NCBI RefSeq assembly: GCF_000247815.1
Contig: NC_021678.1
Coordinates: 4,689,026 to 4,753,025 of the forward strand
DNA length: 64,000 bases
Direction: 5' to 3'
Source: Ficedula albicollis
Taxonomy: Eukaryota; Chordata; Aves; Passeriformes; Muscicapidae
The stretch's first letter is position 1. Every line of letters starts with the position of its first letter. Made by a program: the position numbers and the translations under genes. The notes under the pieces are model-generated. The model worked only from the letters and a program-made list of their open reading frames with translations. It was not told the DNA's origin and did not search any database. Positions 51,691-63,973 of this stretch are shown in pieces.

Positions 51691-53784
51691 CATAGTATTC
51701 AAGGAGGGATCTTCCTCAAAAGATAACATAAGGGAACATATAATGGGTTTCAGTGTGTAAAAGGAACTCCCCTGCACTGTGAAAGGCCTGTCACAATAAA
51801 TGCAGTCCCAGTCAATTTTAAATTACAGAAATACAACGGTGTAGTACACCTTGTAAGCATTGTGCTCCCTCCAGGAGAACATGAAAACTTTTATTTTCTC
51901 AGGAATTTTTTTTCATTGCTGATTTTATTGCGCTCAAAAATATCCCAAACACATCATATAACCCTTGTGGGACAGGAACAAATTTTAATGACTTTTTCCT
52001 TGTGAAGAGAACTTTCAAAAGCAGTGTCTGAAATGGATCAAAATACCTAATGTTGAAAAAAGGATCAAGAGACTTTACTGCTTCTTTCCCTCAGGATCTC
52101 AAGGCCTCTTCTCTCCAACATATATATGACATAAAGTAAGCAGGTATTGAGCAGTGTGCCAACAATTCCTACTGGGAAACTCCCTTTGCATCACACAGGA
52201 CCTCTGCCACACCTTGGGACACCAGAGAAAACTCATCCTGCTGCTGGTACCACAAGAGGAGCAGGGGATGAGCACTTGTAGACACTGCAGCACCTGAAAT
52301 ATTTGAGTTTTGTGATTGAGAAGGTGCCTATGGTGCTGCATCTCTGTCCCTGCAGTCTCTGCTCCTGGGGCAGTGGCAGAGGAGTAATTTGTGCTGAAAA
52401 CCAACACACCATGATTTCAAACATGAGGCTGACAAGTCTTTTCTACAAACAGCCAATGTTTCCTGCTCATGCTGCAAACACTCTTTTGATTTCTGCTCTG
52501 CCTGGGCAATTCCTGCTGTCCTCAGACGCTCCTGGCCATGGCAGGCACATTCCATCACCCAAACTTCCCTGCAAAACCCTCACAGAGATATTTGGCAGGA
52601 CTGTAACTGCTAAATGAGCAGCAATCAAGTAGTTCACCCAATCAGTTTTCCAATTCACCACAACTGCTATAAATACGACCCATTATTACTGAATGTAGCT
52701 TTTAGGGGGGAAAAATACATGCAAACTTCCTGCTGAAGCTAATCTATGGGAAAATTATACAGAACATCACATTAAAGTCTAAGTAAACACTTTGGCACCC
52801 TCCTAATGTATGTGCATAGATTACTGGGGTGTGCTTGCAGGATAAGTGCCATTTGATGTTCAAATTATTGGTGGATATTTAAAGTTGATTACCCTAGAGG
52901 TAAGATATAATTGGTAAACAAGGAATATATACAGAGCAACAACATAATAACCACAAGTTCTATTTATTTCACAATTCATTCCCACAATCAGGACAATAGT
53001 TCAGTCAAGTTCCTAACTCTGTTTTCAAGCTAACAAAATGAAATCAAAAATACCAAAGGCATCATTTTCCTTGGTATGACATTGGAAGGTGAATGAAAAA
53101 TCTTATTGAACTTCATTTTCACATCCCCAAAAAATGGATATAGAAAATAAGAGAATAAACAGAGAGAAGTGGTATGCTCCCTAAATTCCTGAAGAGATCC
53201 GTCCCCTCGCAGGTGTGATGGTGGGACATTTTCACCTGACTGACACATACATTTAATTACCCACAGTATGTCTCCTTTCCAGTGTAGGATCCTTGTCTGG
53301 ACTGTTTACCTTCTTCTGTAATTAACCTCTGGCTTTTCTCTCTCTTTGACTTTCACTCCACAAAATGGTGTGATTCCTGTCTCCTTCCATGTGTTTCCTT
53401 ATTGCTGTGAGACACCAAAAAATTGCTGTGGTTTGGGCTTTCCCACAGATGACCTGAATGATCCACCACCAGACAAAGCAGTGCCACCATGCTCCCTGTT
53501 GGAGTTATGGAATTTTCTGTGGAAAACAGGAACCCTCATTAGGAACACTCATTCCCTTCAACACCTGATATTACAGCTAGCAGCCAAAGGGATTCTATGA
53601 AAGCAAACCCTAGAGAGAAGACCTCCCATGTTGAAAACATGGTTGAATAATGTAGATAATAATAACCAAAATCTAGATGAATAAAAATCATCATCGAAAC
53701 AAAGGAAGACTATTCAGACCATGCCTTACCCAGCTGCTCATGCTTAGGGTGTCTGTCAATAAATGCATAGCCTGTCTGGATTTG

Positions 53785-53900
53785 TGTTCAAGGCTTGGAG
53801 CAACCTGGCCTAGGGGAAGGTGTCCCTGCCCAGTGCAGAGCAGTGGAACAAGATGGTTCTTCAGGCCCTTTCCAACCACACCCATTCCATGATTCCATGA
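53785..53900 (+). mobile_element. CR1 LINE 3' tail
   Basis: 'gtgttcaaggcttggagcaa', 'cctggcctaggggaaggtgt', 'ccctgcccagtgcagagcag', 'tttccaaccacacccattcc' and two terminal octamers 'atgattccatgattt' give an intact 3' end. Confidence 0.93.
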
Positions 53901-54454
53901 TTTGTATGTAGGACACATCAGGAGGTCCCCCATAAGATCACCAGCACACGTCAAATTGGTTTGAAACACGAAGCAATGATCTTCTAGGGGAAAGTAAACA
54001 TTTTATTCTCTGCTGGAAGACAAAGGGGAAGACCTCAATGACAATTCCCTGCACTCAAAAGCCTTGGAGCCTTCCTCACATAGCAGGAGATTCCAGCAGT
54101 CAGACAGATGATGCAGTAAAACACTCAGGGAAGAGAAGTTGGGTCCTTCCTAAATCCTACCCAGAGCAGCCAGAGAGGGCCCCACTCCAGCACCAATGGC
54201 AGCAGTGGGAATAAACAGATACAGCTAGGAAGTATGGAAATCTATTCAGCTATGCCATCACATTAACATGGGAGCAGTGGAAAAGCCATTAACTGGAGGA
54301 GTGTGGAAAAAAGAAAAAAGCCACAAGACCTAGAATTGCAAGGCTCAAGGGCACCACAGCAAGAACAAAATGTTTCACAACACATTTTTTGAGCAAATGA
54401 TAGCATATTGCGAGCTTGTGTCCAAAAATGTGGCACCAATTTCATGGGGTCAGA

Positions 54455-54605
54455 CTCACAGAGTGGTTTGGGTTGGAAGGGACATCAAAGCCTATTCAGT
54501 CCCACCCCCTGCCATGGGCAGGGACACCTTCCACTATCCCAGGCTGCTCCAAGCCCCATCCAACCTGGCCTTGGACACTGCCAGGAATCCAGGAGCAGCC
54601 ATAAC
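54455..54605 (-). mobile_element. CR1 LINE 3' end, antisense
   Basis: 'actcacagagtggtttgggt', 'tggaagggacatcaaagcct', 'ccatgggcagggacacctt', 'caacctggccttggacactg' and 'aatccaggagcagccataac' are young-subfamily CR1 with few mismatches. Confidence 0.95.
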
Positions 54606-55989
54606 AATTTCTGGAAGACTTGCTGCCCACAGGCACATCTTGAGACCAGCCCTGCCAGCAGTGCCCTAAGGTGGTCCCACCTTCAGTGCCAACCTTCTGC
54701 CCCCACATCTCCCCACAGAATCCACTGCTCTGTCCTTGGAGTGACTTTCATTTCAGAAAAGCACTGTCCTTAGGGATTGCAAAGTGCTTTTAGAGCAAAG
54801 GAATCACAAAAACTCCTGCCTGAGGGAATAGGCAAGATCAGGTTTCCCACACCCAGTTAAAAATTTGGATCTCCAATACAGACAGAGCAAATTTACAAAG
54901 AATAAAACCTTACATTTTGAGATGCCAAAAAAGCAACTCTACTGACTAAAAAAAAATCAACTCAAAACCAACTCCTCCAAAAAAGCCAACTAGGATTTAC
55001 GAATGGAGAAAAAAACTATGAATTTTTTCTTGAATCACCTGAAATAACAAAAGACATAAACCAGGATTAATTATATTTTAACAACTTCAAGCATCTCATG
55101 CACTATTTTTTCTTCTTATTATTTTGATTTCATATGGTAATCAACAGAACTTCATGTGCTTTACTATAAGAAGAAGAAAAAAAGTGTTTTTATTAAGCAT
55201 TAATTATTTCATTTTGGTGGCAGCAAACATCTCTGCTGTCTTAAAAGAGCTGCTGGTGCTACTCTACAACAGCACTAGAGACAGAGGCACACTGCTTTCA
55301 TCATTACTTGCTTTTCAAGACAGACAAAAGAAGTGTGCTACAGGTAACAAAGGTTCCTAAAAACCCTGTAAACAGTTAAATAAGAGAGATTTGGAATTCA
55401 AACATGAAAATCATAAACTCACTTGGTGCCTCCATGGCTTAACCTAGGTGGCTGCAATTTCTGAATTCTTCCACTAAAGATGCATTACATAAAAAAAATC
55501 CTTCCCTAACACAGCTTTGCCAGGAGCTCAGGCTTTCAAATTACTTGAAATTATATCACAAATCGAGAGCTTGCAAGAAATATGGAGAGATTCACTGGTA
55601 AGTACATGACAGAGATAATGAAAAACCAATGTAATCCAGAAAATCCAGTTCTGCTGAAAGTAAGAAAGTAAGGACAGTTGTCTTCATAGGGAGATAAAAA
55701 CTGACAGCTCGAGAAAGAACTAAAGGGGAAAAAAAGTCTTTATCACAAAAGAAGAGTTCTCTGATGTATTTCAAGTACTGAAAAATCTAGGATTTGCTTA
55801 ACAGCTCTGCTGGCAGATTTCAGCCACAGAACTCAGAAAGATTACAGGAGGTAGTGTCTATCAGTTCACTTTTTTATTTTGCATAAAACCCATGCTAGTC
55901 CATGTCTGAGCATGGGAAGGCACCCTGGTGGTGTTAGAAAAGGTACAGTCCCCTCCCTTTTATCCTGTTACTAAACCAGAGACACTGTT

Positions 55990-56118
55990 CTTGCTGCAGC
56001 TCAGCACCACGGGGGCTGAGAGGTGCTGAGGATTGTTACTCACTGAAAAGTCAAGCCCTTGCTGCAGCTCAGCACCATGGGGGCTGAGAGGTGCTGAGGA
56101 TTGTTACTCACTGAAAAG
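55990..56118. repeat. Tandem duplication, 68-bp unit
   Basis: Copies at 55990-56057 and 56058-56118 share 'cttgctgcagctcagcacca' and 'gggctgagaggtgctgagga'. One C/T difference ('ccacggg' versus 'ccatggg') is at a CpG. The second copy is about seven bases short. Confidence 0.94.
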
Positions 56119-57579
56119 AGCTCCAAACCACCACTGCAGGTCCCTGTGACACTGTGCAGGCTGACAGAGCAGGCACATGCACCTCAAGCAGCACCAGAGG
56201 AAAAGATTATTGTACAGGGAAATGACTCCTTGGGTTTGGGAAATGATCAGGCCAAACCAGTAACCAGGAAACACCTCACAGCATCACTGTGTGTCAGCCC
56301 ACCTGCATTTTCACTCTTAGTTTTAACAGCACTTTGTCATGGAATCATCACAGTTAGGAAAAAACCCAAACCACAATCTGTTTATAATACATGACAGTTC
56401 TTTTCAGCATCAAAACCATTTGAGTATTCTGCTCAAAAAGAATACTCTTAGATTATCTTCGTGGGTTTCCTCAGCTCTTTTACTGAGAAGGACAAGAGGC
56501 TGGACAAGCACAGCAAGAAACAAAAGTGTGATTAAGAGCCCAGAGAGACTCAACTTGGCTTCCTTGTTGGCAAGGATAATGTACGCTCTGCTCATCCAAA
56601 ATCCCTCTTGTTTTCTATAGCAAGGTTTCACGGTATCTCTGCAAAGGAAGGACTCTCCATCTCGTCCTCTCTGCCTGTTACTGCTCCACAGTTCTCCACA
56701 CCAAGAAAAATCCTGTCTCTTTTTTTTCGCTGTTTGGAAAACAGGTTACTTAAATCAGTATTTTAGCTGGTGCTGGGTATAAAAGATGATGTGCCAAGAG
56801 AAATGGTGTGGCACTCACAGAATCCCTCTGAGCTTTCCATGAGCACACCATGGTGTCATTCTGCCAAAAGGCAACTCTGGAATTTAGGAAGATATTGCTG
56901 TGGAGTCCAAAGGCACAGCAGCACAGATATCATTACACAAAACCCATGTCTCAGGTTAGCCAAGGCAATCATTCAAAGCAGCAGATCATCAAAAAGACCC
57001 TCAAGAAGCCTCCAAAGCTCTGTAGCTCCTGTCAACAAGATCCTGCAGGGAAAAACACAAGTGACGAAGAAAAAATGTCTCTAACTTTTAGCAGCAGATC
57101 AATGAAATACATCAGTACATCTCATCCCTCAGCAGACAACATTTGGCCTTGTGGAACGTGCTATTAGACAAAATTGGCAGGAAAACCTCTCCAAAGCACA
57201 GGCCATCACAGCAACAGCTTCAGAGATAAAACTGTGATTTCTGAGTGAAGCAGAGTTCTGATACAGAAGATGTAAAGGTGGTTGACAGAACAACAGCTCT
57301 GCAGCTGAGGTTTGCATTTCTACCTCCATCACAAGCCTAACAGCTCCTTCATGTCTGGTAAGCATAAATATGTTAATTGTAAACAGGTTTTACTTACAAG
57401 ACACTTGTCTTGTATCTAATTAAAATTAAAAGAGAAACTGGATTTGGATGGTTTGGAAAGAAGGGAAATGAAACAGGTTTGGTCCAGCATCCCATCACAA
57501 GCTCCTCATGGAGCTGAGGGATCTCAAAGGAGCAAGAACATTTTGTTTTCATGTGAATGTTAAACATGTTGTACTGCAG
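56119..57579. other. Upstream flank of the candidate exon; no gene called
   Basis: Two overlapping open frames at 56770-57167 are 104-105 codons long and could hide a short exon, for example between the 'cactcacag' at 56820 and the 'tctcaggttagc' at 56955. Neither frame has strong codon bias, so I leave it uncalled. Nothing else is recognised. Confidence 0.45.
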
Positions 57580-57910
57580 TCCAATACGTTTCCTATGGAA
57601 AAAGGAATTGCTTCCCTGTTTTCCTGGAGAAGGCAGGGCCCTGGAAAAAGCCCTGCCTGTCCTCCATGCCCTGGCAGATGTGCTGCCCCAGCCTGTGCAG
57701 CTGGTCCTGCATGGAATCAGAGACTTGCAGAGCACCCAGCACAAGCATCAGGATGTGTCTCCACCCAAACACCAGCACTACTCCAGCAGCATCTGCCCAT
57801 TTTTTCATCTGCCAAACATCAACAAAGACAACGACTTCAAGAACCCTGTCTCCATTCCTGATGACTTCTCTGTGGCCAAAGTTCACCTCCCTCGGGTGAA
57901 GGAGATGTGA
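57580..57910 (+). CDS. Candidate 3'-terminal coding exon, product unknown
   Basis: The open frame ends at TGA 57908-57910. Over its last 95 or so codons most third positions are G or C (ctg, gtg, gcc, aac, gac, ttc, atc, cag recur), while the neighbourhood is AT-rich. This bias is specific to one frame and looks like genuine coding sequence. A possible acceptor 'ttgtactgcag' ends at 57579, which would start the exon at the third base of a codon; the pyrimidine tract before it is weak. The predicted end is hydrophilic, rich in H, D, N and K, and finishes 'FSVAKVHLPRVKEM'; I see no membrane segment or known motif. An AATAAA at 58567-58572 could serve as the polyadenylation signal. I do not recognise the protein. 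It could also be an old pseudogene, since other frames are open nearby. Upstream exons were not identified. Confidence 0.5.
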
Positions 57911-58566
57911 GGATTTCCAGGATGGGGCATTCTGTGCTTTGTGGCCAGGTGAAAGTCTTCCTCACCTACAGGCACAGCAGCCTTTCCTCTGTGCCCTCAG
58001 GGAAATGCAGAAAGGATTCAGAAGTGTGCACACATTTATAAATTTTTCAATTCCCACCCACCAGTCTCCAGAAGTGTTGTTCAGAATGACTTCGGGGCTG
58101 CAAGGCAAAGGAAAACAGCTCTGGCTGTAACAACACTGGCCAGGTGAAATAGAGACACTGTCTTAAGGAAGGAACCAAAAGCTTTCTGAAACCATGAGAC
58201 AATCCCAGCTTTTGTTTTCCTGGCTTAGGAACACCTCTGACACCTGGGCACAAAGAGATTCCAGCACCACGGAATCAATGAACATTGCTCACTCCTCACC
58301 TCCCACAGTCAGTTAAGCACAACTTATTCCAAGTTCCATTTCTCTCCCCCAGCACAAGCTTTAGGTGATATAAGCCATTATTATCCATCCTCATGGGTTT
58401 CATACATAAAGATACAAAATATATTTTTGTAAAGAAAAAAACCTCTTCATGGGAGTGGTAAAACATGCTCTGGGTACATCATCATAAGGCCATCAGAGCA
58501 GGATTTTGTTTGACAGTTTAGAACATAAAATTATACTGGATGAGGGGAAAACAGTTTTCATGCAGT

Positions 58567-58572
58567 AATAAA
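58567..58572 (+). promoter_or_regulatory. Possible polyadenylation signal (AATAAA)
   Basis: A canonical hexamer lies about 660 bases after the stop codon of the candidate exon. It is only meaningful if that exon is real; such hexamers are common by chance in AT-rich DNA. Confidence 0.25.
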
Positions 58573-58932
58573 AGCTACAATCCTAAAATAATCACTCCAC
58601 TTGAATACACCTTCAAAATTTATTCTCTTTTAATACTGCTGGTATACAGGGAATTCTTCCTCTGTGCTAGATAATGTCAGGTGTTCAGATTAATAATTTT
58701 TGATTTTCTCCTCTTACTCACATTTTCAACCCAGCAGTAACATGTCCCATTATCTGCTTCACACTAATTAGCAACAACAAAATGCAAGCTGTTTTAACAG
58801 AGAGCCTCTTTTTGTGTTACACAGTGTAAATTGGATGGGCAACATAACTAAAAGGGTAGAAAGGGAGGAGGGAGAAAGAAAAAACCCTGTAAAATGAGAA
58901 AAATCACTTTAAATTTTGAGTGGAGGCAAATT

Positions 58933-58995
58933 TCATAGGATCACTAAGGTTGAAGAAAGTGGCCAAGACTGTTGAGTCCAACCTTTGACCTTCCA
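58933..58995 (-). mobile_element. CR1 LINE 3' tail, antisense
   Basis: 'ttcataggatcactaaggtt', 'gaagaaagtggccaagactg' and 'ttgagtccaacctttgacc' correspond to the antisense tail of an older CR1 subfamily, heavily truncated. Confidence 0.75.
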
Positions 58996-59141
58996 CCACA
59001 TTTGAAAAATATATATTGGCTAAGATTGCCTTGCAAAATCAAATAATTTGCCTAATTACATTTAAAAGTGCTGTCTATGCAGACAAGGACCAACAGAAAA
59101 ACCTAATTATTAATTAACACATCTTTATGAATCTTGTAGTT

Positions 59142-59171
59142 TAGTGGAACACTAAAATGAGTGTTCCACTA
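59142..59171. repeat. Perfect 12-bp inverted repeat with 6-base loop
   Basis: TAGTGGAACACT and AGTGTTCCACTA are exact reverse complements separated by AAAATG. It could fold as a 12-bp stem in RNA or DNA. It may be the remains of a small inverted-repeat element, or chance. No coding or terminator role is implied in this genome. Confidence 0.9.
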
Positions 59172-61151
59172 GACCCGCCAAATGATACATGTAGAAGAGT
59201 TATTACTAAGAAAAAAATCTTAGTACACTTTCTTTTCAAAATCCAGAAACTTTTATAATCACAGACACTTTTTGAAATATAAATAAGGAAATACCAGGTC
59301 AGAGCAGTGTGGCAGGCTCAGCTTTCCTTCTCTCTGGAATAAGTTTTGCCCTGAGTTCCCCCCGTGTCATATCCTCCATCACTGATTAGAGCCAAATCTT
59401 CCCAGTTGTGGTTTTGGTGGCTTTTCTACCCCCCAAAGCATCAGCACTCCCTATAAAACATATAATACTTCCTTTCTGCTGAGAATTCTACAGTCACAAT
59501 TGGTGCAGTGTTGTGAATACTCACTTTTGTAGGGAGCTTTCCAGCAAGCTGGCTCCTCATTAGTAGAACAAATGTTAATTAATATTTTCAACTAACGGCC
59601 AAAGTCCCAGCAGTTTGGGAGTGCAGGCTGTGGCCTGAGCTTGGCTGCTCTGCAGCAGTGAGCAGAAGGCTGGCCTGGCAGGGAAAAAGGGAGAAAAGCT
59701 CTATTTTGTGGTCAGATCCAGCAAACCTTTTCCCAAGTGCTATTGAGGGTGGATCAAAGAGTGAGGGCATCACACAGGTGAGACACACACGCAGTGACTG
59801 TTCAAATACCAAGCAAAAAATGTCCCATTCACAGGAATATAATCCAGGGGAAGATACAAAAACAAAGGCAGCTGGTGTGCCCCAGCACACCACTATGGGC
59901 TGCACTTCTGAGGCTGGGGGAGAAAGTCCTGCCCCAGGGGAGAAGGAATTACAAGTGAAGAATCTGATATACATTTAACAGCCCCTGTGCCCACTGACAC
60001 ATAAACTCCCAGCCTTCAACTGCCAGAAAAAGCTGAACAGGAATTCAGTAAAATATCTCAAGGAGGGGGAAAAAGCTTATTACCAATACAAAGCCATTCA
60101 ATTATTACTTAAAAGCATCTCTGTTCACATTAGCATCCAAAAGCAGAGCATCAAAGCAGGACCAGCACACAGAAGAAAAAGAATGATAAAAGGCTCACCC
60201 TTGTGCTGTTCTTAAGCTACATCCACTGGCATTCATGAGCACAAGACAGTTCAGACAAGAATCAATTTCCCTTCACACTCCTCAACTGAAAAAACAAGTG
60301 AATGTTTTCCAAGAGATGAAAAATTAGGATACCAGACATTAGGGACCTGCTCCAGCTGTCCCCTGTAATATCACCAACTTCCCTTACAATGTCCACGAAT
60401 TTATCCAATACCCTTTTCTAACTTCCCCTCTTCTATCAATGTAACCAGTACTCTCAGCTCCATCTGACATCCAGAAATTACTCCTTGTTAGAGATGGCAT
60501 GAAGTGTGGCTAATTCCAAGTGGTCAGAAGAAAGAAATACAGCCAGGTGGAACTTACAGTACAGTTTCTCTCTCACGGAAGATAATTTGAGTTTATTTTC
60601 TATAGCCAGCTGCAGTTTTCCTTCAAAACTAAGTAAACAAGCTGTAGGAGCTCTACTCCTATGTCAGAGCTGATCAGAAATAGATGATGGGGTCAAAATC
60701 ACTGCAGAGATGCTCACAAATGAGAAGGGAAATACAAAAAAAAAGCATTTAAGGCTGCAGTGAAACTATAAAAGGTTGTCTGTGCCATGACCAACAACTT
60801 TGTCCTTGATTCAGCACAGCAGGGAGGGATCAGCTGCAGTTTTAAAGCCTGAAAATCTCCAATATCTGTACTCTTCTAGGCTTTTCCCTTGCCTTCCATT
60901 CACTGAGTATTTTCTGAGTGTAGGGAGGGAGGCATCACAGCACTGCCCAACACCAGCCTGTTTCTGAGCTGGCTGCCAAGGAGCAAAAATTAGACTCTGA
61001 AAGATGCCAGTGATGTCTTTATTTTCAAGCCTAAAAGAGATCCCAGAACATCAGCTGGAGCATTCATAACTTTGGAGCCCTCAGCAATCCCTACAGACAG
61101 GTACAGAGAAAAGCTTTTTTTCCCAGGGACTGAGGAAGTTGTTCTAACAAC
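59172..61151. other. Non-coding unique sequence
   Basis: No family is recognised. The interval 59588-59978 is open on both strands for over 100 codons, but neither shows a preferred codon pattern. Confidence 0.55.
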
Positions 61152-61407
61152 CACAAGCTTTTCAGATGTGCTTTCACTTGTTCCCCTCACTGTGGCACCA
61201 CAAGAACACATAGGTGGCTTTGCAAGACCTCTGAACTGGAAGGGCGTAGGAGGCTGGATGAGAGGAAATCACCCTTCTGCACAAGCTTTTCAGATGTGCT
61301 TTCACTTGTTCCCCTCACTGTGGCACCACAAGAACACATAGGTGGCTTTGCAAGACCTCTGAACTGGAAGGGCGTAGGAGGCTGGATGAGAGGAAATCAC
61401 CCTTCTG
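61152..61407. repeat. Exact tandem duplication, 2 x 128 bp
   Basis: Copies at 61152-61279 and 61280-61407 begin 'cacaagcttttcagatgtgc' and end 'aggaaatcacccttctg'. I see no difference between them, and the next bases 'caca' begin a third unit. Exact identity means a very recent event or an assembly duplication. Confidence 0.96.
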
Positions 61408-63349
61408 CACAGGAGTTTTTGGCATACCACAGTCCTGAGTGGGGTCAGCACAACTGCTATCAAAAATATAGGTCATGGCGTGAAGGCAGTGTATCCTGAC
61501 TCATATTTTGGGGTTTACAGACAGCTGACACTTCCCAAAGCTGCTGTAGTTCTAAGAACTGAAACACAATCTACTTCTAAGGACTGGAACCTTCATAAAA
61601 GGTTCATCACCAGATTTATCAAGGTGCAATGGCAGCAATAACATTAAACCATACTTTTAATTTAATCTACAAATGGTTCATATTTTTTACAGGATTCAAA
61701 CAGGAGATGAATGTGGAATATTTACCACCTGAAGTTCTGAAAGAAACTCATTTCCTGAGACCACTGAGCAACACCACCTGAAGTTGAGCTGCTATTGACT
61801 TTGGTGTCCAACCCACTTCTCATAAGAGCCATAGATCACCTGTTTACAGAAAATGCTGTGTCAGCATAGTTTGTTCTTTCAGTCTATAAATTAATTCCAG
61901 ATCTAATGAGCTTTTCTCCCCTCAGCAGCTAGCAGACCAAAGGTATCCTGTCATAATTCCCCTCCGTGTTACAGGCCCCCAGCACTGCTGAGGGGTGAAT
62001 TTGTGTTCATCAGCAGCTGTTTGCGCAGCTCTTGTGGCACAAGAGCTGTCCTGTCTACCATCATCTTAGCAACTGCTTTGGTAGGTAATGCAGTCCTAAA
62101 ACAGAATAAAATGAAGGGCAAGAGCAGCCAGCATTCTGAGCTGCCTGCCAAAGTGGGCCTTCATCCTCCTCATGCATTCAAGGCAGTGCAGTAGAATAAA
62201 TTCCTGCAATTTGAGGTTGTTCACTGCTGCAAAGCACATCAGTCAGATTTTTCTGCTTTTTCCTTCCCTTACAGTAGGAAGATAATAGTACCAGCTAGAG
62301 CAACTGCACAGCAGTGTTGAAAGGATTAATTAGCTAATATTTCTACAGTCTTAAGCATGCAGAACATCACAGATGCACAGTGTAATTACTGTTATTAGGT
62401 GAGTGATTTCTTTGACTTGTTGGGATAACACACATTTTAGCTATCATCTTTTCATGGCACAGACGTGTGACACCAAATGTTCTCAGCTAAAAAGAAACCT
62501 GAATATCATGGCCTAAACTATCCATGATGTTGGGACTTATTGGGGGAGAGGGTAATTTTTTTCAAGCATGTATTATTTCTTAGTAGCAATAAGGGTTAGG
62601 AATTCTGCTGATAGCCACGATGCCTTAAAGCTGGCCACAAATGAAGGCCAACACAAAAGCTGCTGGCCTACTTGTAAAGTGCAGTATCCTCCTAAAAACC
62701 ACAGTGCAATTTAAACTATGCAGGGTCTGCTTTCCCTGATTTCCAGCAATGTCCAGAAAGGTTTTAGGCGCTGACCAAACCAGCTCTAGAGCTATTAATG
62801 GGATAAAGCTCTCTTCCTTAGGATGTCCTCATGGGGCTGGGATCAGCCAGGGCACTGGAGATTGCAGGCACTGTACAATCAAAAGAAAGATAAGCTGAAC
62901 TACAAGAGAGGAGATAAGAATTCAGGTTTTTGTGGAAATTCTGGAGCAAAAATGAGCCAAGAGGAGTGTGATAGAGCTGAAAGCTGGATTTGCGTGCCTG
63001 TGTCAAGTGTGATGCTAATCCAAGGTTAGTAACTTCATACTGCAAATAACAGATGATTCCAGGATTTTGATATTCTCCCTCAAGCATAAGAATCAGTGCT
63101 TTTCGTGGAAATTTAGGACAGCACACAACCACAGACACAAGCCTGATGAACACGTTAAGGAACAGTTTAAAGCAATGATAAACCAAACAGTTGAAGAAAT
63201 ATAGGTTGTAGAGATGTCATCAGAGGGCACAGAAAATTTGCTCTCTGGAAGATTTGCAGTGCCATGATTCCTTGGTGTCCTGTAGGAAAAGAACAGGAAC
63301 AGAAAATCGCAGCATGGCTCAGCTGAAGGGAGCTCGGTGGGCACCTGGT
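61408..63349. other. Non-coding unique sequence
   Basis: No gene or repeat is recognised. Short open frames at 62003-62194 and 62823-63186 are not convincing. Confidence 0.55.
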
Positions 63350-63625
63350 GGCACCTCCCTGCTCCAGCAGGGCCATCCCAGAGCACAGGGCACAGCACTG
63401 TGTGCACACAGCTCTGCAACAGCCCCAGGGAGGAGAGCCCAGAGGCTCTGTGGGCAATCTGCTCAGGCTGGGCACTGCCCAGGGAAGAAGTTGTGCCTCC
63501 TGTGCAGGGGAATCGCTGGGCTCAGGCCCTGCCCGTGGCTCTGGTGCCATTGCTGGGCCCTGCTCAGAGCCCTCCCTGCAGACACTCAGTCACATCCCGC
63601 TGGCACTGCTGGCAGCATGGAATGA
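63350..63625 (-). mobile_element. CR1 LINE fragment, antisense
   Basis: 'cctgctccagcagggccatc', 'ccagagcacagggcacagca', 'gctctgtgggcaatctgctc', 'cagggaagaagttgtgcctc' and 'ggctctggtgccattgctgg' follow the antisense of an older CR1 3' portion in the expected order. It has gaps and substitutions. The GC-rich open frames of 99-127 codons across it are repeat-derived. Confidence 0.75.
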
Positions 63626-63961
63626 TGGCATTGTGATGACCTATCCAGAAAAGCTTAGAGAGGCTTAGAAAAGCAAAGAATAAAAAGAGGCATCCTGTGG
63701 AAAAGCCTGAGCAGCGCAGTGGTGACACATCAGGTTATAAAACAGTTTGGGCAAAAGCATAAGCAAAACATCCCCATGCTGATTCCACCCATTTTCAGCT
63801 AAACCCTCACTACTGAATAGATACCAGCTTGTAGCTAAGGAAACAGAGTTATCTGAGCTTTTGGCCCACAGCACATCCTGAGGAGACCTGTGTTTTATAC
63901 AGTTAGACTTTATTCCCTGCCTGCATATTCAGGCTATTGCTTCTGCAGCTGAAGACTTTCA
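63626..63961. other. Non-coding unique sequence
   Basis: Nothing recognisable was found in this short stretch between two CR1 pieces. Confidence 0.55.
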
Positions 63962-63973
63962 CCCCCCCCCCCC
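63962..63973 (+). repeat. Poly-C run (12 C) at CR1 edge
   Basis: Twelve Cs separate unique sequence from the CR1 piece that starts at 63974. It is the fifth C run of ten or more in the window and again touches CR1. Confidence 0.9.

Larger units (their letters stand above)
51691..55989. other. Non-coding sequence with two CR1 tails
   Basis: Apart from CR1 pieces at 53785-53900 and 54455-54605, the sequence is unique. Open frames near 52099-52661 and 53346-53600 show no clear codon bias, and no gene is called. Confidence 0.55.
57911..59141. other. Possible 3' UTR and non-coding flank
   Basis: If the exon at 57580-57910 is real, the sequence up to about 58590 would be its 3' UTR, with AATAAA at 58567. 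The rest is AT-rich unique DNA with a CR1 tail at 58933. Confidence 0.4.

Noticed and set aside
56770..57167. Two overlapping plus-strand frames of 104-105 codons
   Set aside because: Lysine- and serine-rich but without third-position bias; kept only as a weak exon possibility in the findings.
63167..63668. GC-rich open frames of 99-127 codons near the right edge
   Set aside because: Word order matches older antisense CR1, so repeat-derived rather than a gene.
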